From: Typha latifolia | Lineage: Eukaryota; Streptophyta; Magnoliopsida; Poales; Typhaceae | Assembly (NCBI GenBank): GCA_019914945.1 | Contig: CM034099.1 | Span: 4,836,001 to 4,900,000 of the forward strand | Reading direction: 5' to 3' | DNA length: 64,000 bases | Shown: piece by piece, positions 29,981 to 42,200 of the stretch | Layout: every line of letters starts with the position of its first letter | How positions within the stretch are numbered: the first letter of the stretch is position 1 | Made by a program: the position numbers and the translations under genes | The notes under the pieces: model-generated | What the model saw: only the letters and a program-made list of their open reading frames with translations | Database searches by the model: none | What the model was told of the DNA's origin: nothing

Positions 29981-30052
29981 GGGGCGTTGCGAGAATCGAA
30001 CTCGCGACCTCTTGCACCCAAAGCAAGAATCATACCACTAGACCAAACGCCC
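29981..30052 (-). tRNA. tRNA-Pro (anticodon UGG)
   Basis: On the minus strand the gene begins GGGCGTTTGGTCTAGTGG and ends in AACGCCC plus a discriminator C. It has a 7-bp acceptor stem, the D-arm and A-box TGGTCTAGTGG, an anticodon stem CTTGC/GCAAG with loop TTTGGGT, and a T-arm with GGTTCGATTC-type B-box (here AGTTCGATTC). The anticodon TGG lies at 30020-30018. It is of nuclear eukaryotic type and lacks the plastid trnP sequence. There is no intron. Confidence 0.95.
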
Positions 30053-30939
30053 AACTGCCCGTCTTACAATTTCCATTTCCCAACCCCCAAAGAACCTTTC
30101 TCATAATACGTAGAGATTTAAGAATTTGTACGTCATTTTATCGATCTTCTTCTACGCGTGTACCTTGGACGACGTCACCCACCTAACACCTTGGCAGATT
30201 CTCTCGTGGCAAAGCGCATTCTAATTTCTAAGAGGTTAAAACTTACCCCGAATCTTTGATTCTTCCTTTATTTCTTCTATGCTTCGGGCTCGGTCCTTCT
30301 AGGGTTCATTTGCGTTTTAGTATCCATTTCTCGTTGTGTTCTTGAATTTGTTCTTGTTCTTGGTGATTCAGCTCTTCTTTTGCTGGATATGTTGGGGTTT
30401 TAGGGGGAAAGCCGGGAGATTATTTGTTTTGTGATTTGGGTTTGTTGTGAGCTGACCAAATATGCGATCTTTTTGTCATTTATCATTTCTTCTTTTTCTG
30501 AGTTCACCTTATTCCGTTGGTGTCTCGGAGTCCTATTCAACCATGCTAAGACGAGTTTCTTGGGAAAGAATGCTAGATTTTAGCGTAATTTATGAATTTT
30601 GGATAGCAAATCCATGTCTTCTTGAGTCCCTTTTTTTTTTTTTTTTTTTTATACTGTTTTGAAAATGTTCTGCGAATTCTTCTCAAATGGCTTCTTGGAA
30701 AATGATTTTGCTGAGTTTTCTCCTAGGAAGATATTGAATCCACCAGATAATTATCAACTGGTTTGATTACAACCATCTGTTATATTTAATCAAGTTGATA
30801 ATTGATATACCTAAAGGCCTGAGAAACTCCGGATGTATCACATTCTGATTGCAAGTTCGTATGACTTTTTGTCGATGTGTTTGCCAAACTGTTTTGATCT
30901 GTATCCTACTACAGTATTGCAAACAGAACAAGTACAAGT
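30053..30939. other. Promoter and leader of the SF1-like gene
   Basis: This is the upstream region of the SF1-like gene, containing a long T run near 30631-30650. A pyrimidine-rich acceptor, cctactacag, at about 30905-30914 suggests that a 5' UTR intron ends just before the start codon. No separate gene is apparent. Confidence 0.5.
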
Positions 30940-33237
30940 ATGGGGAGTCACAGGATTTCAGTTGATTCAAGCATGTCTCAAAAAAATGGCGGTGATAATG
31001 AGAAAGCTTATGCTAAATGTGAGCCTAGTGAGGAAGAAGAGCCATCTAAAGAAGAATTCGTTGAAGAAGACCCTGATGAAGAGGAGGAGCCTAATGAAGT
31101 AGAGGCAAATGATGAACTGGAGTCTAATGGTGAAGAACTTAGTAAAGATGCCTGTGAGGAAGAGCCTGTGTCAGATGAAGTAGTGGCAAGTAAAGAACTG
31201 AAGGTGGAAAAGGAACCTGGTGAAGAAGAACCATCAGAACGGTGTGAGGCTCAGTCATCTTCTGATAGCGATCATGATGAAAAATGCAAATCTAGTTCTG
31301 CTAAATCCAGTTTGGAGAGAAAAAGAAGATCAATAGATAAACTGGACAATCATTTAGAAAAGAGAAAGAAAATGGATGAGAGCCCAAAGCTGGATCTATA
31401 TGCTGGAACTCCAGATACTGATTATGGCAGCAAGTTAAGAAGGTCCACTGGTGATGGTAATGTTTTAAAGAAAGAGGAGAACACCGGGAGTTCTGGTAAG
31501 AGAAGGCGAAATAGATGGGATACAGAGCAAGCAATTGATGACGAAGAAGCTGAAATTTCTACCAAAAAGAGAAAGACAAGATGGTCTATTGATGATGCTC
31601 AGTTAAAGATGTTGGGTCCTTTAAAATTACCTGAATTTTCAAATAATACAGTACTCGAGAGTATTCTTGGCCAGGAAATCCAGAAGTTGAGCACAGAACT
31701 TCAGGAGATAAATCAGAATTTGAAGAATCCAGTGTTTCTTGTTGATGACCAACATGACTATGTAACATCTCGATCACCAGTAATTAACAACAAATTGGAT
31801 GTTATGGTAAATGGAAGGTCAGCCAGGCTTCGTGCGGAACTTATAAAGCGTAGACAGAATATTATTTCACAGCTGATTCGGATGAATCCTACTTTCCACC
31901 CTCCTTCAGATTATAAACCTGCAAAGCTATATAAGAAGTTGTATATACCAGAAAAGGAATTCCCTGGCTACAACTTCATTGGCCTTATCATTGGTCCACG
32001 TGGAAACACACAAAAGAGAATGGAGAAAGAATCAGGTGCTAGGATTCTACTCCGGGGTAAAGGTTCTAATAGACAAGGAAGGGGTCATTACTATAAGGAT
32101 AGAATATCTGAGAAGGATAACGAAGATTTGCATGTATACATAGAAGCAGATACACAGCAATCTCTCGATGCTGCAGTGAAGATGGTGGAAAAGCTACTAG
32201 TTCCTGTGAAAGAAGGAACAAGTGAACTTAAGCGTGCTCAACTTAGAGAGCTTGCTGAACTGAAAGGAACACTGAAAGAGAACAATTCGAGTGAAGTCCG
32301 GAAGAAGATATCCAGAGCCGGTGAGCTTTGTGATATTTGTGGTAATGTGAGTCATCTCACAGCATATTGTCCTTTGACAGCATCCACCCCAGGAACTGGA
32401 ACAAGCACTCATGAGGTTAACTTTCTCAGGGAAGTCATGCAGTGTGGCCCTTCTCCCTTTAGTAGTTCACCAACTTCTATTTCTGTTTTACCCAGACAAG
32501 AGAACCACTCAAGGCATGCTTTATCAGGGTATGACGCCAAGTCCTTGAAAGGAATTGATGAGGCTAAACTATTTGTTGGCTACCTTCCTCACTCTGTGAA
32601 TACAGATAAGCTAATTGAGCTATTTCAACCTTTTGGACCTATCTCAGAAGCAGTAGTTATCATTGACAAAACAACTGGTTTAAGCAAAGGTTATGGTTTT
32701 GTCAGGTATGCCAATCCTATCTTTGCTTCTGAGGCTGCAGCATGGATGAATGGTTATAGAATTGAGGGAAAGATGCTAGCTGTGAGGATAGCAGGCTGTC
32801 CTCCATCAACTGATAAAAGCAACTTTAGGCCAGAAGGATCTCCCAGTGTCATCAGCCTGCCTACTTATCCTGGCCCTGCAGCTTTTGCCCAAGGACAACC
32901 TGCTTTACCAGATTGGCCAGGTCCTCCAGGATCTATGCTACCTGTGAACTTCAATGATTTTCCTAAGAGCAATGGATTTCTATCATATTATGATCCTGTC
33001 AACAGAGAACATTTGCCATCATTTGGTGCTTTGGGCTACAATATGGTCTCACCATCCAGATCTGGTACTATCACGTCATCCAGAGAACTTCAGCAGTTTC
33101 CAGGCTATTTGAGAAGTTCCGGTACTCAGGATAATGTGCATCATTTTGCATACTCTAGTGCTTCTCCGCAAATCCATTTAGCTCAGTATTCTAGAGTGAA
33201 TCGAACACTTTTCACTCATCTCACACCTCCACCTTGA
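30940..33237 (+). CDS. SF1/branchpoint-bridging-like splicing factor (KH, zinc knuckle, RRM)
   Basis: The uninterrupted frame encodes 765 residues. The first 130 are rich in Glu, Asp and Lys. A KKRKTRW motif is followed by an SF1-type helix-hairpin region. A KH-QUA2 domain lies at about 333-430, with KLYIPEKEFPGYNFIGLIIG, PRGNTQKRMEKESGA and EDLHVYIEA. One CCHC knuckle, CDICGNVSHLTAYC, lies at about 463-476. An RRM lies at about 541-617, with RNP2 LFVGYL and RNP1 KGYGFVRY. The tail is Pro/Ser/Tyr-rich. Plant SF1 (At5g51300) recognises the intron branch point with U2AF and has the same KH-knuckle-RRM order but two knuckles. This protein has one knuckle and a different tail, so it is probably a diverged paralogue. 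A nuclear role in pre-mRNA splicing is inferred. Confidence 0.88.
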   Translation: MGSHRISVDSSMSQKNGGDNEKAYAKCEPSEEEEPSKEEFVEEDPDEEEEPNEVEANDELESNGEELSKDACEEEPVSDEVVASKELKVEKEPGEEEPSERCEAQSSSDSDHDEKCKSSSAKSSLERKRRSIDKLDNHLEKRKKMDESPKLDLYAGTPDTDYGSKLRRSTGDGNVLKKEENTGSSGKRRRNRWDTEQAIDDEEAEISTKKRKTRWSIDDAQLKMLGPLKLPEFSNNTVLESILGQEIQKLSTELQEINQNLKNPVFLVDDQHDYVTSRSPVINNKLDVMVNGRSARLRAELIKRRQNIISQLIRMNPTFHPPSDYKPAKLYKKLYIPEKEFPGYNFIGLIIGPRGNTQKRMEKESGARILLRGKGSNRQGRGHYYKDRISEKDNEDLHVYIEADTQQSLDAAVKMVEKLLVPVKEGTSELKRAQLRELAELKGTLKENNSSEVRKKISRAGELCDICGNVSHLTAYCPLTASTPGTGTSTHEVNFLREVMQCGPSPFSSSPTSISVLPRQENHSRHALSGYDAKSLKGIDEAKLFVGYLPHSVNTDKLIELFQPFGPISEAVVIIDKTTGLSKGYGFVRYANPIFASEAAAWMNGYRIEGKMLAVRIAGCPPSTDKSNFRPEGSPSVISLPTYPGPAAFAQGQPALPDWPGPPGSMLPVNFNDFPKSNGFLSYYDPVNREHLPSFGALGYNMVSPSRSGTITSSRELQQFPGYLRSSGTQDNVHHFAYSSASPQIHLAQYSRVNRTLFTHLTPPP

Positions 33238-34295
33238 GGGAACACTCATGCTTCTAGGCAAGATCGAAAAACTCTAGAATCTAATTCCAAGAGTTAGATA
33301 CTTCACCTTGCTAGACCATATAGGAAAGATACATATGCAGCGTAAATTGTTGCTGATTGATGGAATGTTCTCTTTACATCTGATGATTGATTCCAGAAGG
33401 ATACTGGATTTTGGAAGAACAGCTCCAATCCAACTTAACTGAAGGGTGATTGATCTTGATGTGTGCATCGATCCGGCATAAGTGATGTCATAACAGTTCA
33501 TTCTTTGTTGTATTGTATTTTTTCGGTTACTCAGTGTCTTGAGTACCAACTTGTACATAGAATTATATTCTTGTGAATGCCAGAATGCCAATTGAATCCA
33601 AGTACTGGAACCCCAGAACCCATATTGGGACTTGCTGACTTTCTTTATTCGTTTTGAATTCATCTTTCTTTCATACGGTTAATAATTTCATCAAGTATAT
33701 GTGATTCCTTTCACTGGGTTTCTTCTACATTGGTTTACTTAGAGCAAATCAATAGAAATCAAGGGAAATGTGATTCTAAGGATAACTGCTTTCAGGACTC
33801 TTTTACCAGGATTGCTTCTTGGCTAATATTTTTGCAAAATTTTATCACTTTTTTCAGCCAACAATCTTGACATCCAACTCCAAACAACACGAGTTATAAT
33901 GGTTAAATCATGAAACGGTCCAGAAGTATTTAGTAATGTTGGCAAATTTATATGCCTAATTCGTTTATTTAAGACAACAACTATATAAACTAACCCCTTA
34001 GTCCGAACTATTTGAGATGAAATATAAATGGATTCACTCCCCCAAACAGCACAGGCGGAATTCCCAGTCAATAGGAAAAGAAAAAAGGATCAGGTAACAA
34101 TGGAAGACAAAGGTCTCCATCTATTATTGAAAGTTTGTAATGATAACATAGTATTTGGATTAAATCTGCCGATGGATAGATGAAAAGCATGAAGCCAATT
34201 ACAAGGCCAGTCATTCATTTTAATTGAATTTCCACTGATCCAAAAATGGATAATGAAATTACATAGTATGCTGATATGGATTAGCCATGTAGACT
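33238..34295. other. Convergent 3' spacer between the SF1-like and PMM genes
   Basis: This stretch should hold the 3' UTRs of both convergent genes. An antisense frame at 33274-33663 has no recognisable domain. Nothing else is seen. Confidence 0.5.
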
Positions 34296-37200
34296 TCACT
34301 TGGCCAGAAAGAGAGATCTGCACTGTTCTGCTGTATCCTCTGGACTGGTAACTGACAAAAGGCATGCGAAATTAAAACAGTGAGATATTTTGAGAAAAGA
34401 CTGGAAGAACTAATTAAACTATCCTTCTAACAGAGTTAATCACCCGGTGGAAAAGAAGAACGTTTCTGTAGAACTTGTACAGTATGAATGAAAACCAACA
34501 GTGCAGGAAAGACATCAAGTATTTTGTCACGTTCCCTTGTTAGATAGTTGGGAAGAACATGTAATTGTTGCTGGTCAGTGTAAATAGATGCTCTCTTTCT
34601 TTGTCTCAGAGAACGCTACTCTTACCACCAGGCCCGTAGCTAATACGGGACAAAGTGAAGCACACATTCACTTTATTTGAGCTTAATCTGAAAGTAGATA
34701 GTAAGCCGAGAAGTCCAGCTATTACATGAGAAGATGTTCCTAAACAATGGACTGATTAAAACTTGAAAAAGGAGTCATTGTAGGCCTACATGTACGCCTC
34801 AAAATTAGCAGCTTAAACCTATTCTAGTTCAGATTTAACAACAAAGGTAAAATTTGTTGTCTTTCATTAGTCAGCATCATCTCAAGCACTATTGGGTAAC
34901 TTATTGGTCTACATTCAGCAGCTACAATTTTTATTTTTTATTTTTTAGACAAAAGGCAGCAGCTACAAATCTTACCGTAAGAAAATTATGTTTATCTTTT
35001 CTGCATATTGTGGGTAGGGAATACCTGTGTGACCGACTGTTCGTTCAGATTCATATATCTCATAATCGTTTCCTCCCTGTAATAAAAACACATTAGTCTG
35101 CTGAGAAGCTACATGTTAATTGATGGTTGGTCAGCTTAGCATTCATAATGTAATATTAGCTTTGATTCATCCCCAAATAAATTAGATCTTGCAAAATCAC
35201 CTTGTATGTTTTATCTCCAAAGAAATGGATTTCTTGATATTCATCAAGAAATCTTAAACAGTAGGTCTTGTCCCAGCCTTGTGGAAATACCTTAAAGTAA
35301 AATTAAGCAGCAGTGAGAATCAAGCTTTATAACTTAATATTATGCAAAAGCAGTTTATACACCATAGACTTACGTCAAAACTTATCTGCCCTCCAATTGA
35401 AAATGTCAAATTCAAGTGTGCAAACCTTTCACGAAGAACAGAAACCAATGTTGCTCGTATATTATGGACCTAGCAGATAATCCATTTTGAGTTTCAACCA
35501 TCCAAAGAGGTATCATGGATAAAAACTGTAATTGCCTTTTGGTGAGTATAGTTTACCTTATCGTACTTCTCGAACTCATCTCGTTCCTCTTGGCTACAAT
35601 TTCGCCCTATTGGTGAGACATTGAGCATTCCACTCCGGAATTCGATGAACGTTCCCCTGAATGCAATAATATGAGGAATAAAATATACCAGAATTCAACT
35701 TCTTGACCAAGTTTCCACTGACCTTTTTATAGGGATATCCAAATCAGCAATATAGTGCAGTGTGAAGTTAATAAATTCCTGCAATAATATCAAGGCATAA
35801 GGCAATATTTCTTGGCTCATTATAATATATATACAAAAGCAATGGCCTCACCTTTAGTTTTTCGTCTCCAACGAATGATTTCAAACTCTGCACACATACA
35901 TGGTGAAAGAATAAGAATGATCATCAATTAGCTAGATAATAAAATAAAGCTCAAATAACTTGACAATATCAATACCGCAGGCACCATGCAGCTTTACTAT
36001 AATTCAGAAATATGCGTAAAGAAAACCCCCAGTTTGAGTATTTGAAGCCAAGAGTGTTATTATCATGGAGAAAGCAACACTTAAAAACCACCTCATGGTA
36101 GGTCACCACTTGTAGGTAAACTTTTATAAGACCAAAATATGCAGGTTTTATTATCTAATTCCATTTTACCTGAAAACGTAAGATTGATGCATCAGGTATT
36201 CAGGTGTTGAGTCACAACTTATGATACTTGTGTATACTAATAAGCATAAGTCTTAACATTACTAAGTAAATATGAAAACACTAGTAGAGTTTCAATTTTC
36301 CTAAACAACAAACCTCTAAGAAAATAAATCCAGAATTACATGGATGTATGAGAGTAGTGCAATACTGCAATACATAGCACATAATGATAGGTAGCCAATT
36401 GAGGGTCAGGGCGTCGTTTAGGATGGCAAGATAAACTACCAAAGCAGGAAAAGAAAAATCAGTACATAGTACTACCTGCTAGTAGAAAATAGGACGAAAT
36501 CTGTTACACAAAGAGACATGGCATATACCTGAGTACCAATGAGTTCTCCATTTTTGTGAGCCACAAGACCATTTTCAGAGAAGACATAGTCATAGTCATT
36601 AATAACTGCAAAGAAAGAGTAATTACCTTCATGGTTATTACAAAATTTAAAAGATGCATATAGAAGTATGTGATTGACATAATGAATAATAGAGAGGAAA
36701 AATAGATGCTGTAATGCCAGATACTAATAAATGTAAGTGACCTTTTGGAACCAAATCTAAGATATTTTGTCAATAAGTCATTTGAATATTTTCATTACAG
36801 TTAGCATCACAAATCTAGTTTTTCCTGCTTGAGAATTGAGTTGTGAAAAATATAATCAATCTCTTTCCCTCCAGTAAATTCATTTCAAGTCAATCTGTCC
36901 AGCATAGGAGGAAAAAAAAAGAAAGGAAAAACAGCTTGATTTAATTCACAAGTCTGAAGCAAAATAGAAGATAATAATAACACTCCATTTCTTTCATTCC
37001 ATCAGTACTATTTCCAAACAAATGAAATTCAGCAGACCCCAATTGCCACGACAACCATTACACTGTTTACGAGGTTCCCCATAATTCAAAGTATAGGTTA
37101 AAAAGCAAGTCATTTATTACTGATAATTAATACCATATTAAACATCTAAAATCGGAACAAAAAAGATAGGCAATAGTCCTTAATGTATAAGTGAATTCCA

Positions 37201-37575
37201 ACTCCAATACGGACCTCTTCTCCCGAGCTGTTCAGATATCTTAACAAGATCAGATCCACCAACAACACCAACAGTAACCACCTGCCCCAAAAACAATACC
37301 GCATCTCAGACACATTTCATCAAACAAGGTTAACTCTCACAGAATAATTAACTGCAATATCCGATTACCTCTCGAAGCTCTCGAAGGAACTCGAGCATCT
37401 CCGGAGTCACCACCTAGCATTGACACCAAACACTCAATTAGATCAAGAGAAAACAAAGAATTCACCGTCAAATCTCCACCAAACAAGCTCAATTCTCCCT
37501 CCTCACCTTTCTTGGAGCCGTGAGAGTGCCATCGACATCGAACAGAGCAATCACGCCTGGCTTTCTCCCGGCCAT
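34296..37575 (-). CDS. PMM: Phosphomannomutase
   Basis: PMM converts mannose 6-phosphate to mannose 1-phosphate in the cytosol, feeding GDP-mannose for ascorbate and glycan synthesis. Eleven exons join to about 247 residues: 37575-37507, 37413-37369, 37281-37215, 36605-36529, 35887-35852, 35778-35723, about 35656-35556, 35469-35374, 35290-35201, 35076-35025 and 34351-34296. The HAD nucleophile motif FDVDGTLT gives Asp13 and Asp15. Family blocks include [78 protein letters not shown] and [17 protein letters not shown], ending CRSLFLAK. The final exon lies 674 bases from the one before it. No exon is missing, and the length matches plant PMM. Confidence 0.93.
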
Positions 37576-37819
37576 CTTCGATCCGGAGATGGAGTTCTTG
37601 TGGATCTAGTAGAAATAGTGAAGGACTGGAGTAAAGAGAGTAAAAGTTGCGCGGATCTAGAGATCGTTACGTTGCCCCTGAAGAGGGAAGATGACAGATG
37701 GAATTGGAGAAAAGATGTGGAGATTTTAATTCGTCCAACGAACCGTTGCTAGAATGAGAGTGGACGGCTGAGATGAGTCCACGGTCCGTTTAGCTGCGAG
37801 CAAAACGTGGGGGCGTACT

Positions 37820-37831
37820 GGGGGGGGGGGG
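37820..37831 (+). repeat. G12 homopolymer
   Basis: Twelve consecutive G lie about 245 bases upstream of the PMM start codon, preceded closely by ggggg. This is a candidate G-rich structural element or an assembly-prone site. Confidence 0.9.
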
Positions 37832-38680
37832 AAGGGCACACGTGAGATGCCTTCGGTGCCGGCGAGGACGATGGTGGTACTCGTACCTAAACAGCGTGGA
37901 GAAACTAATAGGAAGCGGACACCTGTACAGAGGGAATCCGAAGCAAAATACCATGTCCTCGTCTTACGGGCCGCTGTAAGTAAGGAAGATTAAAGAGGGC
38001 ATAAAGCATCTAATATTCTAATATGTCACCACCACCCCCTGGCTTGCACGCTTGATTTTGTTGACTATGCCAATTTGCATCAATCAATTCTAATATAGCT
38101 TTGATAGTTCGAGGCTATAATATTAACTATAACTTTAAATAATTATTGTTGAAAAAATTATTTGATAGCTTAGCTAGGCCGATAGCTCGATAGTATAATT
38201 GGCTTAGAAGAGCAACTCGGCAATGCGACGACTTAGAGCGGGTCTCGGTTGAGTATAGTTCGGTGGCATACATAATTTGAAGCTTAAATTAGACGGCCTA
38301 TTATATTGGTTAAAGTTTGATGAGTTTATATTCGAGGAGGATTCGTCCTTTGTTTAGACTATATCAAACATTTGGATTCTTGAAAGATAAAAGAAAAAAC
38401 TATGCTAATTTGTCGCTGGTCAGTGATTTTCTAAACAATGACTCAACAGCAAAGAGAAAACTCTGACGAAAGTCATCTACTCTTTCTTCGGTTCCAAACA
38501 TAACTAGCCTTGGCCTGAGTAGTTGGCCCGGCCCTTTGGAAGCTTAGGGCTAACCCTAAGTTTAAAACCTTTTACTCTCCTTCATAGCCCATAAATTGGG
38601 ACAGCTAATATATGCCTAACGTGTGGCCCCAATCATATTTTGTTATCAATATAGGTATGTCCTTAGAAGAAGTTTTGTGT

Positions 38681-38694
38681 GGGGGGGGGGGGGG
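38681..38694 (+). repeat. G14 homopolymer
   Basis: Fourteen consecutive G occur in the spacer about 550 bases upstream of the MBD gene start. Confidence 0.9.
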
Positions 38695-39246
38695 CATTGC
38701 CCATTGCCTCGCAATTTGCTTCGCCTTGGACTATAACTAATTGTGTTATGATTGGACTCACCTGAGGAGTGACGTGAAGGCTATTGACTATTTGAATGAT
38801 CTGAAAGGCTCGAAACAAGCAATGTTTTGATGCGGTGAAAACTAATGCAGATCATTACTGTTTGGCTAGCCTTACACATGGCTATAGAGTATTTTGATAG
38901 GAGTGGGGTTGAGAAACCAGCAACTAAAGTCCCAGGTTAAGGTTGGAAAGCAGGATTACTCAGCCTGGCTACATCAGAATCAACTTCGATGGGTCTTAGG
39001 AGGGGTATAATAGTAACTTTAGGCCTCTCACTCGTTCCAAATGCCACTTACCTTTTTCCCTCCTAGGAAATAAAATAGCCACCGTCCGATATTATCCGCT
39101 GCCTTATATCGCGCGAATCGTGATGCATCCAGAACAATTCGCTTCGGCCCAATTACATTGCCGCCCCTTTCTTCCCGACCTCGCAATAGTGGAAGGGGGA
39201 GAGTGAGCTGAAGGGGAGGGGGAAGAATCCTTACCACTTCTCGGCT

Positions 39247-42200
39247 ATGTCGCCCGACATGGAGCCGCCGGATTGGCTGCCGGATGGGTGGATCATGGAG
39301 GTCAGAAAGGGGAAGAACGGATCCACTTATCGGGTATTCCGATTCGATCACTCTACCTCCAATTTCTTAGAGCGATTTGGCTGCTGGATTGCACGAGAAT
39401 CTTAGGATTTCTAGGCTTTCCTTCTTCTGTCCGTATTTGTTAACCGTGATCTCTTCTTCCGTCCACTGTAACAATGCAAATATGAATTCCTTTTCCATTT
39501 AGGCCCAAAATAGTATGTGCACTTGCAGTCGCTTGTTCTTTATGCTGTGTAATGCTAAGAATCTGTTCGTCAATATGCTTATAGTGATTCGATCCACTTC
39601 GGATTTGCAGTATTACACCTGCCCGATATCGGGATACACATTTTGTTCAAAAAGAGAAGTTTTGCACTACCTTAACATTATTAAGGATGATGATGGTGAT
39701 GATCCTGCATTTCAAATAAACGCATGTTTTAAAGATAATAATCGACAAGTAAGTTATCTTCAATTTTTAATCTATTCTTTTGTTGATCCTGTACTCATTG
39801 ATGGTGCAATTAGCTTATAGAACCAGCTATAGATTCAATCACATGGTTGCCATCTGGATGGATCTTGGAAGTTAGAGTTGAAACTAGTGGTACAAAAGAA
39901 GAGCAAATTTATAAGGTACGAAGCAAGAAAAAAACCAACTGCATGTTTATTTGGTTGTTCATTATGCACCTTTTCAAGTTTCCAGCTTTATCTATAATGT
40001 TATCCTACACTTGTCACTTAAATTTAAGCATTGATTTTATGGTACTGTCGCAGATGCCATTACATCCTATTATTACCATAAGGTGAATTCTGGTGTAATT
40101 AAATTTGCAAATACTTCATACCTCACTCCAAATTTTGAATCGTAATCCAAAGGCTAGATTAGCCCGTCACAGTTACTTCATACCCTGTACCGGTTTTGAT
40201 CTCTTTTAAGTTTTAATACTCCATTAAAGGATAGATTGGTCATTTAACAGATATCTTTTAGGGATAGCATCATATCTTCTTCCCTTTATTTTGATATTAT
40301 ATTCAAATTAACGAGAGACAGTTGGAAAAGGCTATCCCCTCTCTCTGCAGAAGTTATAAATCTCCTCTTCTATTAAAATTCAATATCTCCATTTTAATGG
40401 CTTCTTAGTGCTGTGAGGAGTTTAAACTCCTGTCTGATCCCATCCAAAAGTGCAGTAAGCGCTCAACTTGTTGAACATATGAGAGAGAAAACTAAGTAAA
40501 ACAATTAAAATAGATGAGTTTTCTGAATGGGATGAAAGAGATTTCTATTGGATGATAAAATAGTAAGAAGTGAGGAGTATAAACAGAAAGAGATTGCTAT
40601 CGGATTTGTTACTGTTCTATTATCTAATTGCATGTCTTTCTTCCTGTACCAGTTTGATTAACTGGAAAGCTGGATATGGAAGAAGAGCTCAAATAAATTT
40701 ATATTCCAAAGAAAATTGTTTATTCTCCATAGGGTTATTCTCTTTTGCACTTCATTATGATTGCCTGCTTTTTCCATTTTGATTGTTTATCTTGTACATA
40801 TGGGGAACAAATAGGAACCATTTTTTTACATTAATAGGTTCAGATTTTTCTACATGCTTATCTTCTGACTTTGCTTTTACTCAAATCCCAGGAGCACTAT
40901 CACATTTCATCCAATTGTGTGATCAATCTAAAAATGTTCTTTCACTAGCCTGTATGTCTGGTTCAGGTGGATTATTTAGTAGGGCAATGTGGTGGATTAG
41001 CCAAGAATATTAGAAGCAGGTTTGATGGATTACCCAGTTCTAACTTCTAACTAATTATAGAAAAAAGGAAGTTTGACAGTTTAGCAAGTTCAAGAAATAA
41101 ATACCATCGATTGGTAAACTGGAACATTGAAGATTGAGAGGACAGAAAATTAAAGGAGTATATTCTGTGATATAGAAGAATACTTAATTACTGATGAAAA
41201 AATATTTAAGGAAACTCACATACATTTGCATCTATTGTAGTGCTATATCGATCCAGCTACTGGAAGTAGATTCTTTTCCAAGGAAGAAGTACTTTCCTAT
41301 CTTAAAGAGGGAAAGTTTTCAAGTCCAAAATCTAGTCACGGAAGTAACTATGATGAAGATCCCACCAACAATGTCAGTTGCTTCCACATCTTTCCTTTAT
41401 TCTCTTATTCAGACATGTATTCACTCATTACTAGCTTTTAATTTTGAGCATGAATATAAGTTTCTGATTATTCATGATATGATTAGGTCCTTGCTCGAAT
41501 TGAGTACTCTCCAGATGGACTGCCCCATGGCTGGGTTAAAATGTTCAAATTCAGAAGGAACGTATACAAAGGCGGAATCAGAAAAGATCCGGTAGCATTA
41601 CCCACCAATTTAGTCTCCTTTTTACTAATAAATCAGCTGTTTTCTTAATTTGTGGAGCATTTTATAAGATGTTTACATATTCTGCATAACATTTTATTTG
41701 AATTTACAGATTCTAATTTGAGAGTGCACAGTGCTTTTTGCTGGAGACATCAAGACATAATTACACATGTATTTATCTGTTTTATTGCTAATGTAATTTG
41801 GTAGCTGTAAAGGTTTTGATACAATACTTTAGTCCTTAAAAGTTAAAATCTCCTTTATGGTTACTCTGTCAGGATGTAACCAGCTTTGCGGAGTAGTATC
41901 TTCTATAGAGGTTGGCAACCACTGTTAGAAGTTGACAAAGAGTAGTTTCCGAAAAGCCAAATGAAGCTGACACTGGAACAAAGAATTAAGCATTTGAATT
42001 AGTCCAGATCTAACAATTTTATGTCAAGCCGTTTAGGAAGTTGACTAGCAGGACATTTATAGATCTTGCTTCCTATGTATTTTCAATAAAAAAAAACATG
42101 ACATTAAATCCATTAGACATTGTAATAGCTATTTATTAATTTATAATAAACCATCAATAAATTTTCTCTTTTATTTTGACCAATTGTTGGACAACATAAA

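Larger units (their letters stand above)
37576..39246. other. Divergent promoter region between PMM and the MBD gene
   Basis: The PMM side is GC-rich and includes a run of 12 G at 37820. The middle, about 38040-38650, looks like decayed repetitive DNA, and a run of 14 G is at 38681. The MBD side becomes GC-rich again near 39100-39240. No protein gene was recognised. Confidence 0.5.

Noticed and set aside
29981..30052. Plastid or mitochondrial origin of tRNA-Pro(UGG)
   Set aside because: The sequence matches the nuclear cytosolic type (GGGCGTTTGGTCTAGTGG start), and no organelle sequence flanks it.
29839..30054. Frame of 71 codons starting [16 protein letters not shown]
   Set aside because: This is the tRNA-Pro gene read as protein.
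33274..33663. Antisense frame of 129 codons after the SF1-like gene
   Set aside because: It overlaps the expected 3' UTR, has no recognisable motif and looks like chance.
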